Below are positions 1 through 11,370 of a stretch of 64,000 nt of DNA, piece after piece. The stretch covers positions 125,001 to 189,000 of the forward strand of contig JAPDOI010000289.1 in the NCBI GenBank assembly GCA_029168955.1, written 5' to 3'. The stretch comes from Aplectana chamaeleonis (lineage: Eukaryota; Nematoda; Chromadorea; Rhabditida; Cosmocercidae). The position numbers and the translations under genes were made by a program. The notes below the pieces were generated by a model. It had not been told where the DNA came from, made no database searches, and saw only the letters and a list, made by a program, of their open reading frames with translations. Position 1 is the first letter of the stretch. Each line of letters opens with the position of its first letter.

Positions 1-823
1 CTTCGTGAAGTCAGAGAATTTCGGGCCTCGGTTGAGGACAGCCGTTGAGCGACACGCAGTGCAGTAAAAAAAAAAAGCTAGGACCACGAGTAATCGTGCC
101 ATAATTGCCTCCATCCTGCACGTTGTGCCCGCAACTGGGGGTCAAAAATGTAAAATGGACGGGGTGTCGGCCAACCTCTGAAATCCAAAATGAGAGTGAA
201 GAAAGCAGTCTATAAGTTTTATTGTATTGCCAACGCGGTGGATTACTCAAAATTCGACACGCTCACTGTTTCTCGTATGTTTTTGACACGCTTGGCGAGT
301 TTTACCAGCAGATAGAGGCTGCAAAATGTTTACCAACTCGTTAAAACTACAAGTTTGGTGCGAACATGTCAAAACACAAGTATTCCTCGGATGAAGTACC
401 CACTGAAGTTGAACGGGCAACTCCGTTTAGCTTCGCTGGAAATCCTTGTAAAACCGCCGGTCAATTTTCCGTGACCAGCTGGGGAAATCCTGTAGTCGTT
501 GGAGCATTTGTGGATTCATGCTAAAGACCCACTGATAAATAGCAGGTCCGAGCTCCCCGCAATCACGAGTGATCCCTTGCCCTTTGCTCAGCACAGTGAA
601 TTGTAGTCACCATTATACTCGCAGTAACTTTCATTTGCGTCTACTGGTTCTTTCGTAACGGTAGTGGAAGAGCACTGCTCAAATTTGGAGTGACGTGGTG
701 GGATGGCCTGATCCTGTTCTGACGCCTCTGTGCAGCTCCTCACAGTAAGACAGAACTGCTGGCATGGAGGATGCGCTTGATAGGGTAAATCACAAATATC
801 ATAATGCTTGAACCACATTTTCA
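1..823. other. No gene recognised; distal flank or intron
   Basis: Both strands were read for the receptor's TM4 and nothing convincing was found. A minus-strand frame of 106 codons (588-908) crosses the hammerhead-like fragment and has no family resemblance. Confidence 0.4.
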
Positions 824-859
824 GGACTCTGAAGAAGACGTCAGTCGAAACGTCAGGCC
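824..859 (+). ncRNA. Hammerhead-ribozyme-like motif, Penelope terminal fragment
   Basis: The core CTGAAGA is followed by one extra base, a 3-bp helix II (GAC, loop GTCA, GTC), then GAAAC. The flanking arms GGACT and AGGCC pair at four of five positions. The downstream tail (AAATAAATAATTCTATC...CAACCTCGT) matches the tail after the hammerhead at 27252-27291. It is a solo fragment with no ORF next to it. Confidence 0.55.
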
Positions 860-1099
860 GGAAATAAATAATTCTATCTACCAACCTCGTCCGGCATAGA
901 AACTCCAATATAACGTATTATATGTACGAAGCCGAGCTTCGAAGTAAGGAGAACTTGGAGATGACCTGACGAAATACAGGCGCAACTGTTCTCCCTGTTG
1001 GTAAGGCTTTCGGTTTTTAAAGTGGATTGATCAGATGAATTGCAAGCCTTAGGCATGTTTTACTCCAAGTAAAAAAGTGCGGAAGCTTTCAGCCAGTAC

Positions 1100-1185
1100 C
1101 TCTGTTTTTGCTCCGATGGCTCCAATCACTGCCAGCTCCAATAGAGACGAAAACACGAAGGTCAAGCACACTAACATCCAGACAT
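1100..1185 (-). CDS. Cys-loop receptor exon, TM3
   Basis: After a 63-bp intron and TTTTCAG, the exon completes D and encodes [20 protein letters not shown] and [12 protein letters not shown]...FVF.SLLELA is the TM3 consensus. The downstream boundary is uncertain: GAG/GTACTG gives a phase-0 end at 1100, but GTACTG is a weak donor and the frame stays open for 14 more codons before a stop. The M3-M4 loop and TM4 are not recognised in 1-1099. Confidence 0.85.
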
Positions 1186-1248
1186 CTGAAAACTATCGAT
1201 AAGAAAGTTTACCTGTGCAAAATAGGTTGGTGAGCATATATAGCTCAC

Positions 1249-1385
1249 CTAATGCTTTCACATAACTGACTCGAGGTAGATTTCGCATGATATTTCCAAA
1301 CTGAAATGTCAGTGCTAAAAGGGAATTCACTCCGAGCATTGTCCTTGCAGGAATCATCTTTGGACCAAGGCAAAAGCTTATCCAA
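1249..1385 (-). CDS. Cys-loop receptor exon, TM1 end and pore-lining TM2
   Basis: The 137-nt exon follows a 55-bp intron. The first base completes serine. The peptide runs [19 protein letters not shown], then [14 protein letters not shown], then [15 protein letters not shown] immediately before TM2 is the anion-selectivity signature of GABA, glycine, GluCl and nematode ACC/LGC channels. The exon ends with one base of a codon before GTGAGC. Confidence 0.94.
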
Positions 1386-1440
1386 CTTAACAAGAACGAT
1401 TGATAGAGTCTCAAAACATTTTGAGAAATAACGTATTCAC

Positions 1441-1553
1441 CTAATGAAAATAGTGAGGTATGTCGGAATATAGGCTTGAAATATATACCACCCGTAACGA
1501 CGGCTGAAAATGAACGTCATCGTCAGTTCATTCCATACTCCTGCTGGATAGAT
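1441..1553 (-). CDS. Cys-loop receptor exon, pre-TM1 strand and TM1
   Basis: The 113-nt exon starts in phase 0 after AATTTCCAG and ends with two bases of a serine codon before GTGAATACG. The peptide begins [19 protein letters not shown] and continues into TM1 with [21 protein letters not shown]...F.F.RRYG.Y..Q.Y.P is the standard end of the ligand domain and start of TM1. Upstream, after a possible 57-bp intron (1554-1610), a short frame ending LEHYRK at 1611 could be the end of the missing loop C exon, but it has in-frame stops close by and I do not call it. Confidence 0.92.
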
Positions 1554-1734
1554 CTGGAAATTAGCTAGTTGCCCCAAAGCAGAAGCTGAGAGATGCCTAT
1601 GCATTAAAACCTTTCGATAGTGTTCCAACTGCGGAAATACCCAAATGCCTCATCATCCAACTTGTGCAAAAACGTAGCACACAATCTTAGACAACTATGG
1701 CTCAAGTAAAACGGGACTATGTACTATAGGGTAT

Positions 1735-2069
1735 GCGTTGCCCCGACACGAGTAATCGCGTTCGACCCCTCGAATATGCACGATTTCGCGTAAGTCGAAT
1801 GTCGAATGTTCGAAGAGGTCAAATTTTGAGCGTACTCGAAAATTGAAAAGTTATAGATTGCAAATTTCGAGCGTACTCGGAAATCGAAAAGTCGGAAAAT
1901 ACTATTTTCAAACATGATTCGACTTTCAATCGCTCGCTCGAAAAAGTGATATCTCGAATACATATTTTTGAAAACCTAACAACCGAAGAAGTCGAATTTC
2001 AAATATGCTCGAATATCGACCGCCCGCCCGGAAAATTCCGTGCATCGAATTTCAAATTTTAAATCGAAC
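1735..2069. repeat. TCGAA-rich short-word array
   Basis: The words TCGAA, TTTCGA and CTCGAAAAT recur irregularly on both strands for about 330 bp and stop at the boundary of the 2078-3675 element. The look is that of subterminal arrays in the CAGGG elements of this window, and TAGGGTATGCG at about 1725 could be a decayed terminus. No partner end was found. Confidence 0.45.
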
Positions 2070-2077
2070 ATTGCACT

Positions 2078-3675
2078 CAGGGTTCAGCACGGCGTTGCGA
2101 TAATGTCCGAGAAGTTACTACCCCCCCCCTTGCTGGACCTCTGTATTATTACTAAGGTGCGTCCGAATGAGAATGGAGGCCCATGCGGCCGGCGTGCTTG
2201 GCAGGCGGCCGTCGCGTTCGCCGCTCTCGGACGAGCATGCTAAAAGTCCCCACCGCCACCGACTATGAACGGGGTAGGCACCGGCTGGCAGCAAGCACTG
2301 CGCCGATCAATCAGCTCTGCAGACGGTGGGAGAGGGGACGACCGTCGTAGAAATCCAACACTCGTCCGAGGGCGGCACATGCGATGGCCGCCTGCCAAGC
2401 ACGCCGGCCGCTTGGGCCGCCATTCTCATTCGGGCACACTTTACCCCCCTACCTCCACATGTCGTGTCATTCTTCATTCATTCAGACTCAGATGCGGATT
2501 AGTTGTAGAAAATGCAGTCGCTCCCAGAATCCAGTCGCAACGAAATATTTCCGTTAGTTGTAAACTTTAGACCCCAATCTTCGAGCTGGAGTAGTTTTTT
2601 TAACCCTCTATCGAAAAATCAACTCACCTGGGACTTGCCTGGAATTTCAATTTTTCATTTTTTTCATTTTTCATTTTCAGGGTCCTCACCCAGGTTTAGG
2701 GCAAAAAAAGTATCCGCCAGGACAAGTTTTTTTTATGGTTTTTGGACCAAATGGAGTATTTTGGAACAAGGTTTGGTGGTTAGAAAATTTTGACCTGGTC
2801 CGCACGGGCGATTTTCGTCTGATTTGTGTGCAACGAAACAGAATTTTGAGGCGTCCATATCCCGATGGTGCCGTCAGCTACGGTCCTGCAAAAATGGTAT
2901 GTTGTATAGAAACTTGTTCGCATCGTAAAGCTATCACGAAATTGGAAAAAACTTGAAAACCAAAGAAATTTTCTCGCCGCGATAGTGCTGCGAAGCGTCA
3001 TTTTTAACGGTACTCTGACGAACAGTCCACTTCAAGGGGCATTCCTGGCTCTTGTAGAAAACCTCACAAGCTCTTCTCGGAGTATGTTTAAGTGCACAAA
3101 AACACGTTTAAACGCTGTCAAAGCCAGCTTAAGCGCTCACTTTGAAGAGGAAATTGAGACAGGCTAAACCGAGCTCAAAAAACGGCTGCTCCCAGAATCG
3201 AACCGCGCCGGAATATTTCCGTTGGTTTTCAACTTCAGATCCCCATCTTCGAGCTGGAGTAGTTTTTTTTGAACCATCTAACGAAAAGTCTACTCATTTT
3301 GGGTTTATCTGCATTTTTTTAACTGTCTGAACCCGGTCACAAATACGCAAAAATTGAAATTCCAGGTAAGTCCCAGGTGAGTTGATTTTTCGATAGAGGG
3401 TAAAAAAAACTAAGATGGGGGTCTCAAGTTGAAATCCAACGGTAGTATTTGTACTTTATAATATTTCAAGCAGAACTGGACTTGAAACAAGCCTAACATG
3501 TATTCTGAAAATTAGTTGATTTGGTCACCAATAATCACGTTTACCCTAAGAAAATTTTTTTCGAGTTCCTGATACGACTCCCTTATCAGCACAACGTACC
3601 CCTGCCTTTGGTGTCTCTGCGCCTTTCACGACCCCCCTCGTTGCGATAATCGCAACTGGTGCTGAACCCTGCCTG
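2078..3675. mobile_element. hAT-like non-autonomous element with 8-bp TSD
   Basis: The left end CAGGGTTCAGCAC pairs with the right end GTGCTGAACCCTG. The right side has four additional bases (CCTG), so the left end has probably lost CAGG. The 8-bp sequence ATTGCACT flanks both sides (2070-2077 and 3676-3683). An 8-bp TSD with CAGG-type ends is characteristic of the hAT superfamily. No transposase is present. Inside are a GC-rich MITE (2154-2441) and three related blocks (about 2515-2670, 3180-3330 and, inverted, 3359-3450) that share ATCTTCGAGCTGGAGTAG. Confidence 0.75.
2154..2441. repeat. Foldback MITE with about 80-bp GC-rich arms
   Basis: The arm from 2154 (AAGGTGCGTCCGAATGAGAA) is the inverse of the arm ending at 2441 (TTCTCATTCGGGCACACTT). 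Pairing extends through GGCCGGCGTGCTTGGCAGGC to GCTCTCGGACGAG. About 130 bp separates the arms. It is nested inside the 2078-3675 element. Confidence 0.8.
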
Positions 3676-4147
3676 ATTGCACTAGGCGGAAACATAATAC
3701 AAGCCACACACATGTACTCGATTCAAATACAATACCGCCCCTATCTTTTGGTCATTGTGCGCGCTAGAGCGCCGGAGCGCGCCGTTTGGCGCAGCTTCTG
3801 GATAACTCGCTTCAAAGTGGTTCAGGTTTCAAAAGTTAAACGGAAATCGCGCCTTGAAATTAGGTTCACTATTTGATTTTACATTCAAAAAAGGTAGGGA
3901 TCAGAGCGCATTCAAACAAACATGTAAAGAATTTGCTTAGCAATCTTTGCTTTCTCTCCTCACACGAAGAAATCATCTCCAGAATCGGGTGTACTGCAGT
4001 TCTCCCGCTTCCACGCGGCGAGTCCGTCGCGCGCGGTGGATGGGCGCGGAAAGCGATGCTCTGCAGCTCTACAGTACTCAGGGCGTCACAAATGGAGCGC
4101 GCTATCGTGCTCCTGTGAATTTCGACAAAAAGTCCTTCTCCATGTTC

Positions 4148-4677
4148 TTATTATGAATTCCTTCTAGTTTTTTGTTAACAACTTCCGCGATTATCGATAC
4201 CAGGAGTAAGTATGTGCCATATAAAAATCTTCTGAGCTTAAATAATTATTCCCTCGCGGACATTACTCCTAAGACCAAGTGAACAGTTTGAAAGGATTTG
4301 AAAAATTTTTAGCAAAGTCCTACTTGAAAGAAATTTTCAAATATTGGTTTGACTCGGAAAAAATACCAGTGGTTCGGCTCGAAATAAAACCAGAGCTGTT
4401 TTCTCGAAAATTGATCCGGTTTGTTGAGATCCTCTTTTTTTTCATGAGAATTTTCAGAATGAATCGTTAAAAAAATTAAGTGTACTGGAATCATCAAAAG
4501 GTGGTTAGAGATCGTGAAAATTTTATTTTAGAAAGGAAAGTTTCTGATGGGGATCGTAAGATTTTCGGCGAGGGGATAATTATTAAAGCGCAAAAGATTT
4601 TTATATGACACATAATTACTAATGGTATCGATGATAGCGGAACTGATTAACAAAATACTAGAAGGAATTCATAATGA
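4148..4677. repeat. Foldback MITE with about 120-bp arms
   Basis: The left arm TTATTATGAATTCCTTCTAG and the right arm CTAGAAGGAATTCATAATGA are inverted copies. They remain recognisable through ATCGATACC..TAGTAA..ATGTG..ATATAAAAATCTT and AATAATTAT.CCCTCGC. The centre (about 4270-4550) is unique and AT-rich, with no coding signal. Confidence 0.8.
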
Positions 4678-6582
4678 AAACCGGAGAAAAATTATCACCG
4701 AGGGGATGGTGTCGTAACTCTACTGGGGTCATACACAACGGCCTGCTTGACCTTGATTGAAGCTTGAATAGAAAGTATTAAAATTATGCCACAGCTGTGA
4801 CAAGACCTCAACTGACCAACTGCATTGGACTAATATAATATAGAAATGGGTTTAATCGAATCCTCATCTGAACAAATGAAAAGTTTCATTGGTTTCGGTC
4901 ACGTAAACTGAGACAGAGCTACATACCTTCCTTACTGAAGAGTTCCGGGGTAGCTCTATATGTGTGATGGTTCGAGTGTATCTGAATTTGGACTCCGGAT
5001 GGTGAATTTCAGCGAAAATTATCGAGTGAAACTTCTTGCAATAGTCTAAGGAAAGGAACGAAACTATTGCAAGCGTACATAATTTCTCCATTCATTCTAA
5101 TGCTACATTTAGCGCTCCTGAAATTCATGGAGGAAATGCTTTGGTGAACACTGAAGAAACAGAAAAAAACGAAATGGATGACTTTTCTTATTTCGATGTA
5201 CAATATTTTTGTCGATGGAAATATTTGCAGCGCAGGGTGATGATGGCGGTCTTTCTTAGAAGGATCACGCATATTCGTCGCAACCGTACACTACTGAGAG
5301 CAATGCGTGACCTACGGCGCAGGTGTTGTATACCAAAGCGCCTGAGGTCGGATACATATGTATTATATTATGTGATCATCTCATCAGCTGAAATGAGTGA
5401 GCGCTCATTGATAACTTAATAAACTGGGGTGCGCAAAGGTTTTTTTTTCAAATTTTCTTTTGTTTTGACCGATTTGCTTGAACATGTCATTGGAAATACC
5501 GCAAAACCACTATAAAATAAGCGATGTTCTATTCGTAGCCAACTGCCTATGGGGCTGAGCAAAGGCGGGACTAGTGATGGGCTACTGTGTCGATTGATCG
5601 CGGCGATCAACCAAAACGGCAGTCCATCATATAGTCGAGCAGCTCCGCGATACTACTTTGTTCAGCTCCATAGACAATGCTACCTGCTGCTGCCCGTAAG
5701 TTTACATCTCATACCAACACTCACTTATATTCCATCTAAAACAACTTTTCAGCAGCACCGGGAGGCCGTTCACCTTCCCCGAGACTAAATGTACGAGGTA
5801 AGCAGTTAATTCCAGAAACTGGGATTAGCTTTGATACTATGATCACTTTTTGAGGTCGAGTTAGTTTTTTCGAAAAATCCCCCATCCATTATACTTGAAA
5901 TTTCCGCCGACTTCTGATGTTTTCAAATTTTGAGTAGATTTACCGAAATTTCCTCAATTCATCATGCCCAATATTTTCCGTTTTTAAACATTTTTCAAGT
6001 TCAGTTGGATTCCCCTCTTATTTCCCCATCTTCTATGCCGAAAATTTCTTCGATTCTTAACAATTCGAGATGTTAAATAGATTTGCCTAAAAAATGGAAA
6101 CGACTGATTAAGAGCGATATCAAAGAACCCAAGAAGTGTGCAGGACGTGTTGAACAGAAAGCCGTCTTTCAAAAAAAAAACCTTCACGTTCTGAAAAATT
6201 GGGAGAGGTCGGCTGGGTTTTGAAAACTCAGAAAGTTTTCTTGTTAAATTTCTTGTAATTGTAGAACGGGCACGCGAATTAATTGGCGAAAATCGAACAA
6301 GAGAGGGGATCGAAAAAGGGGTTTCGTGCTAGAACTCATCGGCATAATCACACTTCAGAGTCATCTTATTCCTTACATGACGCCAGCAAGCGACAGCCAA
6401 CTGGATATCGCTGGTAGTCTAATAAGCAACGGATTTCAGCAGAAGTCGAGCAACCACAACCTGCACCAAGAGGTCGTGTACGAGTGAATTTGAATGCAGA
6501 CAGGTTTCCAGGAATAGCTGAGCCCAGCAAACATGGCATTCATTCAGTGCTACGCATTAATATTCCAGGTGTGGTGTTCAGC
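4678..6582. other. Intron sequence, nothing recognised
   Basis: AT-rich DNA with short unrelated frames. I see no exon of the receptor, repeat array or element end. Confidence 0.4.
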
Positions 6583-6586
6583 TTAA

Positions 6587-7025
6587 AGGCAGTGTCCACG
6601 ATAAAAATCGTTTCCGCGTTTCCACCAGAAAACGAAGGTTTAGAGTCTGACTGTTTCATCAGTGAAAAAAGAATCATAAAAAAACGCTGCGAAACATCCA
6701 AAATCAGATCTTCTTCGTTGAAGCCACATTTAAACCGTGGATGAGTTGCGCGCACATGGGCCTGAAGTAGACAGCGTGCGCAAATGCGCCCCAATGCTGA
6801 AACTCAGCCACGCTCGCGCTCCAATGCTAATGCAGAAGTGGACCAAACTGTTCCTCGAAAAACTCGACCGCGAGCGGAAGGGCTAGCGCGAGCGGACTTC
6901 GGAGTCGTATGGAGCTCTCTCGGTCTCGTTTTCGTTCATTCTTTCGACCCCAGTGCTCTAACGAGACCCTGAACTTTTGATGTCCGGCCAAAAACCGAGG
7001 ACGAAATTTATCGTGGACACTGCCT
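6587..7025. mobile_element. TTAA MITE, family D
   Basis: TTAA precedes AGGCAGTGTCCACGATAAA at the left; the right end is TTTATCGTGGACACTGCCT, but the right TTAA has decayed to CTAG. The right interior shares a TTCGACCC...CGAGGACGA pattern with the copy at 44559-45005. No coding capacity. TTAA duplication suggests piggyBac-type transposition, but no transposase is present to prove it. Confidence 0.75.
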
Positions 7026-7356
7026 CTAGCTATAAGTATTTCGGGGTCAAATTTGTAAAATTTGTTTGTGACAGAGCACATGTACGCATGTGTCCGTACG
7101 AACATACCCACATCAGCTGAGGTTCCCTTATTCATCCGATCCTCCCCATGTTCTAGGTCTGTTTACCATGGTGATTAATTACCCTACGTTATGATTACTA
7201 TTTTTCACTAATTTCACTGAGGCTTTAACCGCACTTTGAGACTTCAGTGTTTCTATATTTTGAACATTTCCAAACTCACGATGCGGCTTCTCTTGATGAT
7301 CTACACCACAGTGAGCGCCTGTCTGCTAGGCGTGAGTCATATCTGAACTCGCCTTG

Positions 7357-7762
7357 CTAAGGCGCTATTCATACTCAACACCAGAGCGGCACGCGCGTGA
7401 GGGCGGCGAGTTAGACTATGAATAGTTAAAACGAGCGTCACGCGCTTGCGGAGACTATAAATACTCCAGCGGTGACGCCACGGCAGAATGGGAAAAAAAG
7501 GCCTTAACTCTTCCAAACAAGCAAATTATGTACTAGCGTTTACCATCACGATAGCAGAGGATAAAAATGGAATTAATTATCATGAAGCGGAGTGAAATTG
7601 ATGATGTATTAATAGTGAAAGTGAAGAAAAAGTCATTACGGCGGTCTCCGCCATGGCGGAGCGGGCGTCACGGGCGTGGCGTAAGGCCACTCATACTCCA
7701 ACGCCTGCCCGCCCGTCAAGCGCGTGCCGCGCTGGCGTTGAGGAGTATGAATGGCGCCTAAG
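7357..7762. repeat. Foldback MITE with GC-rich arms
   Basis: CTAAGGCGCTATTCATACTC at the left pairs with GAGTATGAATGGCGCCTAAG at the right, and both continue into GCGGCACGCGC-type sequence. A 19-bp direct repeat, AGCGTGAGTCATATC then CGAA (left copy one mismatch), lies outside both ends, at about 7330 and 7761. Confidence 0.7.
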
Positions 7763-8883
7763 CGTGAGTCATATCCGAAGTCGTTGAGTCCTTTCGGCCA
7801 AATCTTCGACAGCGGGGGCGGTCATGACCCAGACTTAGCAAAAAGGTGCCAAGAAAAGCACATATCAATGACAGAAACCTATTCTGAATGGAAAGACTCA
7901 AAAAGGAGAAAGGGAAAATCGGGTCAGGTTAAGCGAAAAAGTCTTATTATCGTACAGCTTGAAATCCTAGGAATGAGCCTACCATCGCCCATCTTGCGCA
8001 CGTCGTGTGCTGCGACCGCATGGTTATTGTTACACTTCGCAGTCACTGCAGCGAAACCCATCGCCTTCTATCACTCCTCGTGTCATGGCCAGCCCCTACG
8101 CAAAAGCAGAGCCAGTCAGGGACTCTCTTCTGTTCGGGTAGGCCTGTTATGCAAACTCTAGGACCTTCCGAGTGTGGCTAGCTAGCTATAAATCACCCTA
8201 GATTCTTATCATTGAGCCTCGGATAAACCGATTTTGCCCGTGGGGCGTACCTGTTAGAGACTCTATTCAATAAATTTCATCCGTTTCCCATGAGCGTAAG
8301 AAAGCACGTGGAAGCGCATTGAAAATCGTGCAGCAGTTACGACTTTGTCGCCGTTCCCGTCATCACTGATCAGCCGTCGCTAAAGTGTAGCAATGGTCTG
8401 CGTCCGCGATTAGTGGAAACCAAATCAGGTCCGAAAATGGAGTGTACAGTTTTTTTTGGAAACGCCCCTCTATTTTTTGTGTGTTTCACATGGCCTAGGT
8501 GCAGGGTTCAGCGCGGGGTGTGGATATCCACATCGAGGGGTCTGAGCTGCGCAATGGTGGAGGGAAGGGGGTCTGAGCTCCACCGGGAGACCACGTGAAT
8601 CATTCTGACCAGGGATGAGCGGAATTTTTTTCTGAATTGCGGAAATCGGTAATCGGAAATCGGAACGACTCTCTAAAATTCGGAAATCGGAATTCGGAAA
8701 TCGGAACGCCAAAAACCATCGGAAATCGGAATTCGGAAATCGGAAATGATCAGCGAAATTCTTAACCCTCCCCTGGTGATTGTTCCTGCCAAAACACTTG
8801 AGCTTATCCTACTTTATTGAACAAGGTGTATGCCCACGCGTACTTGTAGGCTTGTATCATGACGCTCAGAATCATTGCAGAAT

Positions 8884-9240
8884 CAGTTAGGTCCCACACA
8901 CTTTTCCAGGCGCCTGCAGCACTTCAAGTCGGTTCAACACAGTCTCTCCGGCGAGCGGCACACTCTTATTAGAGTCCCGCAAACTTTTCTTCCCGGCACA
9001 TGGCGCACTCCTAGTTGGGGTGCTACACACTTTCGCCGGCGCTTGGTGCCCTCCAAGTTGTGTCCAACACAGTCTACCCGGCGCTCGACGCACTCCAAAT
9101 TGAGCGCAACACAGACAGTTTCTCCGGCGCTCGGCGTACTCCCAGTTGGACCCCGCACATCTTTTCCAGCGCTTTGCGCACTCTAAGTGAAGCCCAGCCC
9201 ACTGTTTTGACGCTTGACGCACTTCCACTCAGAAAATGCT
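8884..9240. repeat. 42-bp minisatellite, about 8 units
   Basis: The unit reads roughly ACAGTTTCTCCGGCGCTCGG then CGTACTCCCAGTTGGACCCC GC, with strong divergence between units. Read on this strand, it matches the reverse complement of the array at 60125-61185 (CTTTCTACGGCGTCCTGCG then TACTCCCACTTGGGTCCCAC). Confidence 0.75.
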
Positions 9241-9419
9241 GAGCAAGTTACCTGAGACTTCAACGCAAATTGCATGGTGGCCTCACGCAACTTACTTTGA
9301 GTTAACAAGTAACTTGAAGCGATGTTACGTGTAATTGTACGAGATTTTTGATTAATGTAACATACGCTTATAATAAATACACAACATTGCGAGTAACTCG
9401 TACTGCTGGTACATGTTAA

Positions 9420-9660
9420 TTGACACGTACCAGCGACGTGGCCGGCACATTGACAAGCGACGAGGCCAGCATACCGTCACGCGACGGAGACTGCTCGGCG
9501 AGCACGACTGGGCCGGCAGCGGTCTGTCAGGCGGGGCCTCCAGCCGGGGTGCGGGGCCAAGTACCTCAAAACTAGTGTAGCTGAATGGACGACGCTGCCT
9601 GCATCTGAGTCCTGCCTCCAGGGTGCAACGTATACCTGCCTAGGGAACGGCACGCCGCGT
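9420..9660 (-). repeat. SL1-bearing dispersed repeat, degenerate copy
   Basis: On the minus strand, TTTTGAGGTACTTGGCCCC then GGAGGCCCCGCC matches the segment that follows the SL1-like 20-mer in the other copies. The 20-mer itself is badly decayed here. Confidence 0.5.
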
Positions 9661-10629
9661 AGATAAGTTACATGTGCGATAACATACATAATAGATTTAG
9701 GTTACACGCCAGTGCTTTATGTCACGTGTAACTCAACTCGCATCGTGGAGCATATATCCAATGTTTAAGGTCAAATGCAACTTAAAGTTGTAAAGGCAGG
9801 TTGCCGAGAGCATATCTAGAGCCGAGAGCATTTGCATGTAACTCTGTCATAAATTCCTTACCAGTGAAGTCCCGCACACTCCCCTCGAGAAACTCACAGC
9901 GGGCCTTAAATCTCACATGAAACCGTTCATGAACTCTTTCAGCAAGCTTTTATATAGGGAACTGATCGTGTTATCAGTACACGCCATCGCACCATAATAA
10001 CAACAAACCGAATGGCTCCATTTTTGATGAAAAAACGACCGAATTTCCGTTCATTCTCACAAACACACACACATATTTAGGCAAACATATGTAGGCAGTG
10101 GGATGTTATTGAATAACTTTCCTGTAAATGCACTCAACAATAGCTTTCTGAAAAGTGAAGACGGGCCTCGAATTCGAATTCAGCGCCCCAGATATCCCCA
10201 AGAACTTGGCAAGGAAAAGGGTTCAAAAACCTAAACTCCGATATTTCCGATTTTTTCCGCATTTTTAGGCATTTTTTCGGAAATCGGAAATCGGAAATCG
10301 GAAGGCCAAAAACCATCGGAAATCGGAATTCGGAAATCGGAAATCGGAATTCCGCTCATCCCTGATTCTGACCGGGTGTAGTAGGTACACTGTTTAGAAA
10401 TATATTTTGCGAATAATCCGGTAATACCGTCAAATTAACATGAAACCTTGTTGTAATTTAATTTACGTAAAGGTCTACTTACTTAGCTGAGAACAAAATC
10501 TATTTCCAATACAACAATATATATTTTTCGCATTGATGAAATTTTTTTTCAAAAATCGAAAAAAAAACGAAATGTTCTCATTCGACCCCCTGTTCTCGTC
10601 AGCGGCGGCGGCTATTTATCGACTTCCCT

Positions 10630-11040
10630 ATGACTCTCACCCGTCGTCAAAGTCGTATACAAACTCAATCCCAAAATGATGGAAATCTGACAATGGCTAG
10701 TTCATCAACTGATATTCTGTCTGGTCAACCGTCCCAGCGTCTACTTCACACTGAAAACTTGGTCACCGACGTTTTGGACTCTCTTGGGGTCGAGTCCCGC
10801 CCGGTAGAAATCTTCCGGATGGGAAAACCTGAGGAGGGTAAAAAACGTCTCACTAAAGTGATTTTTTCCTCCTCTCGTCGTTCTCAGGAAGTGCTGATGG
10901 TGGCTAGACGTTTGCGCGATCATGATCGCTTTGATGGTGTCTACATCAGGCGGTCGATGACATTGGAGGAGCGAGAGAAGGAAAAGGAGTTGAGGAAGGA
11001 GGCCAAGGATCGGAATGAGAGAGACCACAATGGAGAAAAG
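10630..11040 (+). pseudogene. LINE ORF1-like protein fragment
   Basis: A frame from ATG 10630 encodes a charged protein ending in RRLRDHDRFDGVYIRRSMT then LEEREKEKELRKEAKDR. The pattern of hydrophobic-V-(Y/F)-I-R-R-.-(L/M)-T-.-E-E-R followed by a Lys/Glu-rich helix is common in ORF1 products of CR1-like LINEs and probably binds RNA. Its true C-terminus is lost where the Penelope fragment was inserted at about 11050. Assignment rests on pattern and position directly upstream of the endonuclease. Confidence 0.5.
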
Positions 11041-11155
11041 GTTTATGTAGTATTTTCCAGCTTCTCCTATCTTGTAACCTCGGCATTTTCGTATAGTAGA
11101 GTTAAACTTTTTTTCTGCCTTCGAGGTTAATATTGTGGACAGATTTTATTGGTTC

Positions 11156-11195
11156 GGCCTGAGCGTTTCGACGATTATCGTCGTCTTCAGAGGCC
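11156..11195 (-). ncRNA. Hammerhead-ribozyme-like motif inserted in the LINE
   Basis: On the minus strand: GGCCT arm, CTGAAGA core, one extra C, helix II GACGA/TCGTC closed by TAA, GAAAC, then TC and an AGGCC arm. The outer arms pair at five of five positions. Downstream tail CCAATAAAATCTG...AACCTCG matches the other copies. It interrupts the CR1-like element and is probably a truncated Penelope end. Confidence 0.65.
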
Positions 11196-11370
11196 TGGAA
11201 AGCAGTACAAGGTTATGATGTGCTCTCTAGACCATCAAATACTGCCACAGCTCTAGCGTTTCCGAGAGCTCCTCAAGTTAGAAACGCGTATATAGAGAGA
11301 TGGTTGTGAAAGCTAGTGATATTTCTAACCTTCGCAAGGTTGGCAGCAGTCAAAAAAACTGATTGCGCAG

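Larger units (their letters stand above)
8610..10364. mobile_element. hAT-like non-autonomous element, ATCGGAA subterminal words
   Basis: The left end CAGGGATGAGCGGAAT and the right end ATTCCGCTCATCCCTG are inverted. A perfect 8-bp duplication, ATTCTGAC, flanks the element (8602-8609 and 10365-10372). Just inside each end is a cluster of GGAAATCGGAA words interrupted by a GCCAAAAACCATCGG core. No transposase was found. Inside lie a 42-bp minisatellite (8884-9240) and a degenerate SL1-type repeat (about 9420-9660). Confidence 0.9.

Noticed and set aside
4864..5091. Missing loop C exon (THIELPRNSS)
   Set aside because: ELP resembles a loop C approach, but the required Trp and surrounding pattern are absent and the phase is not compelling.
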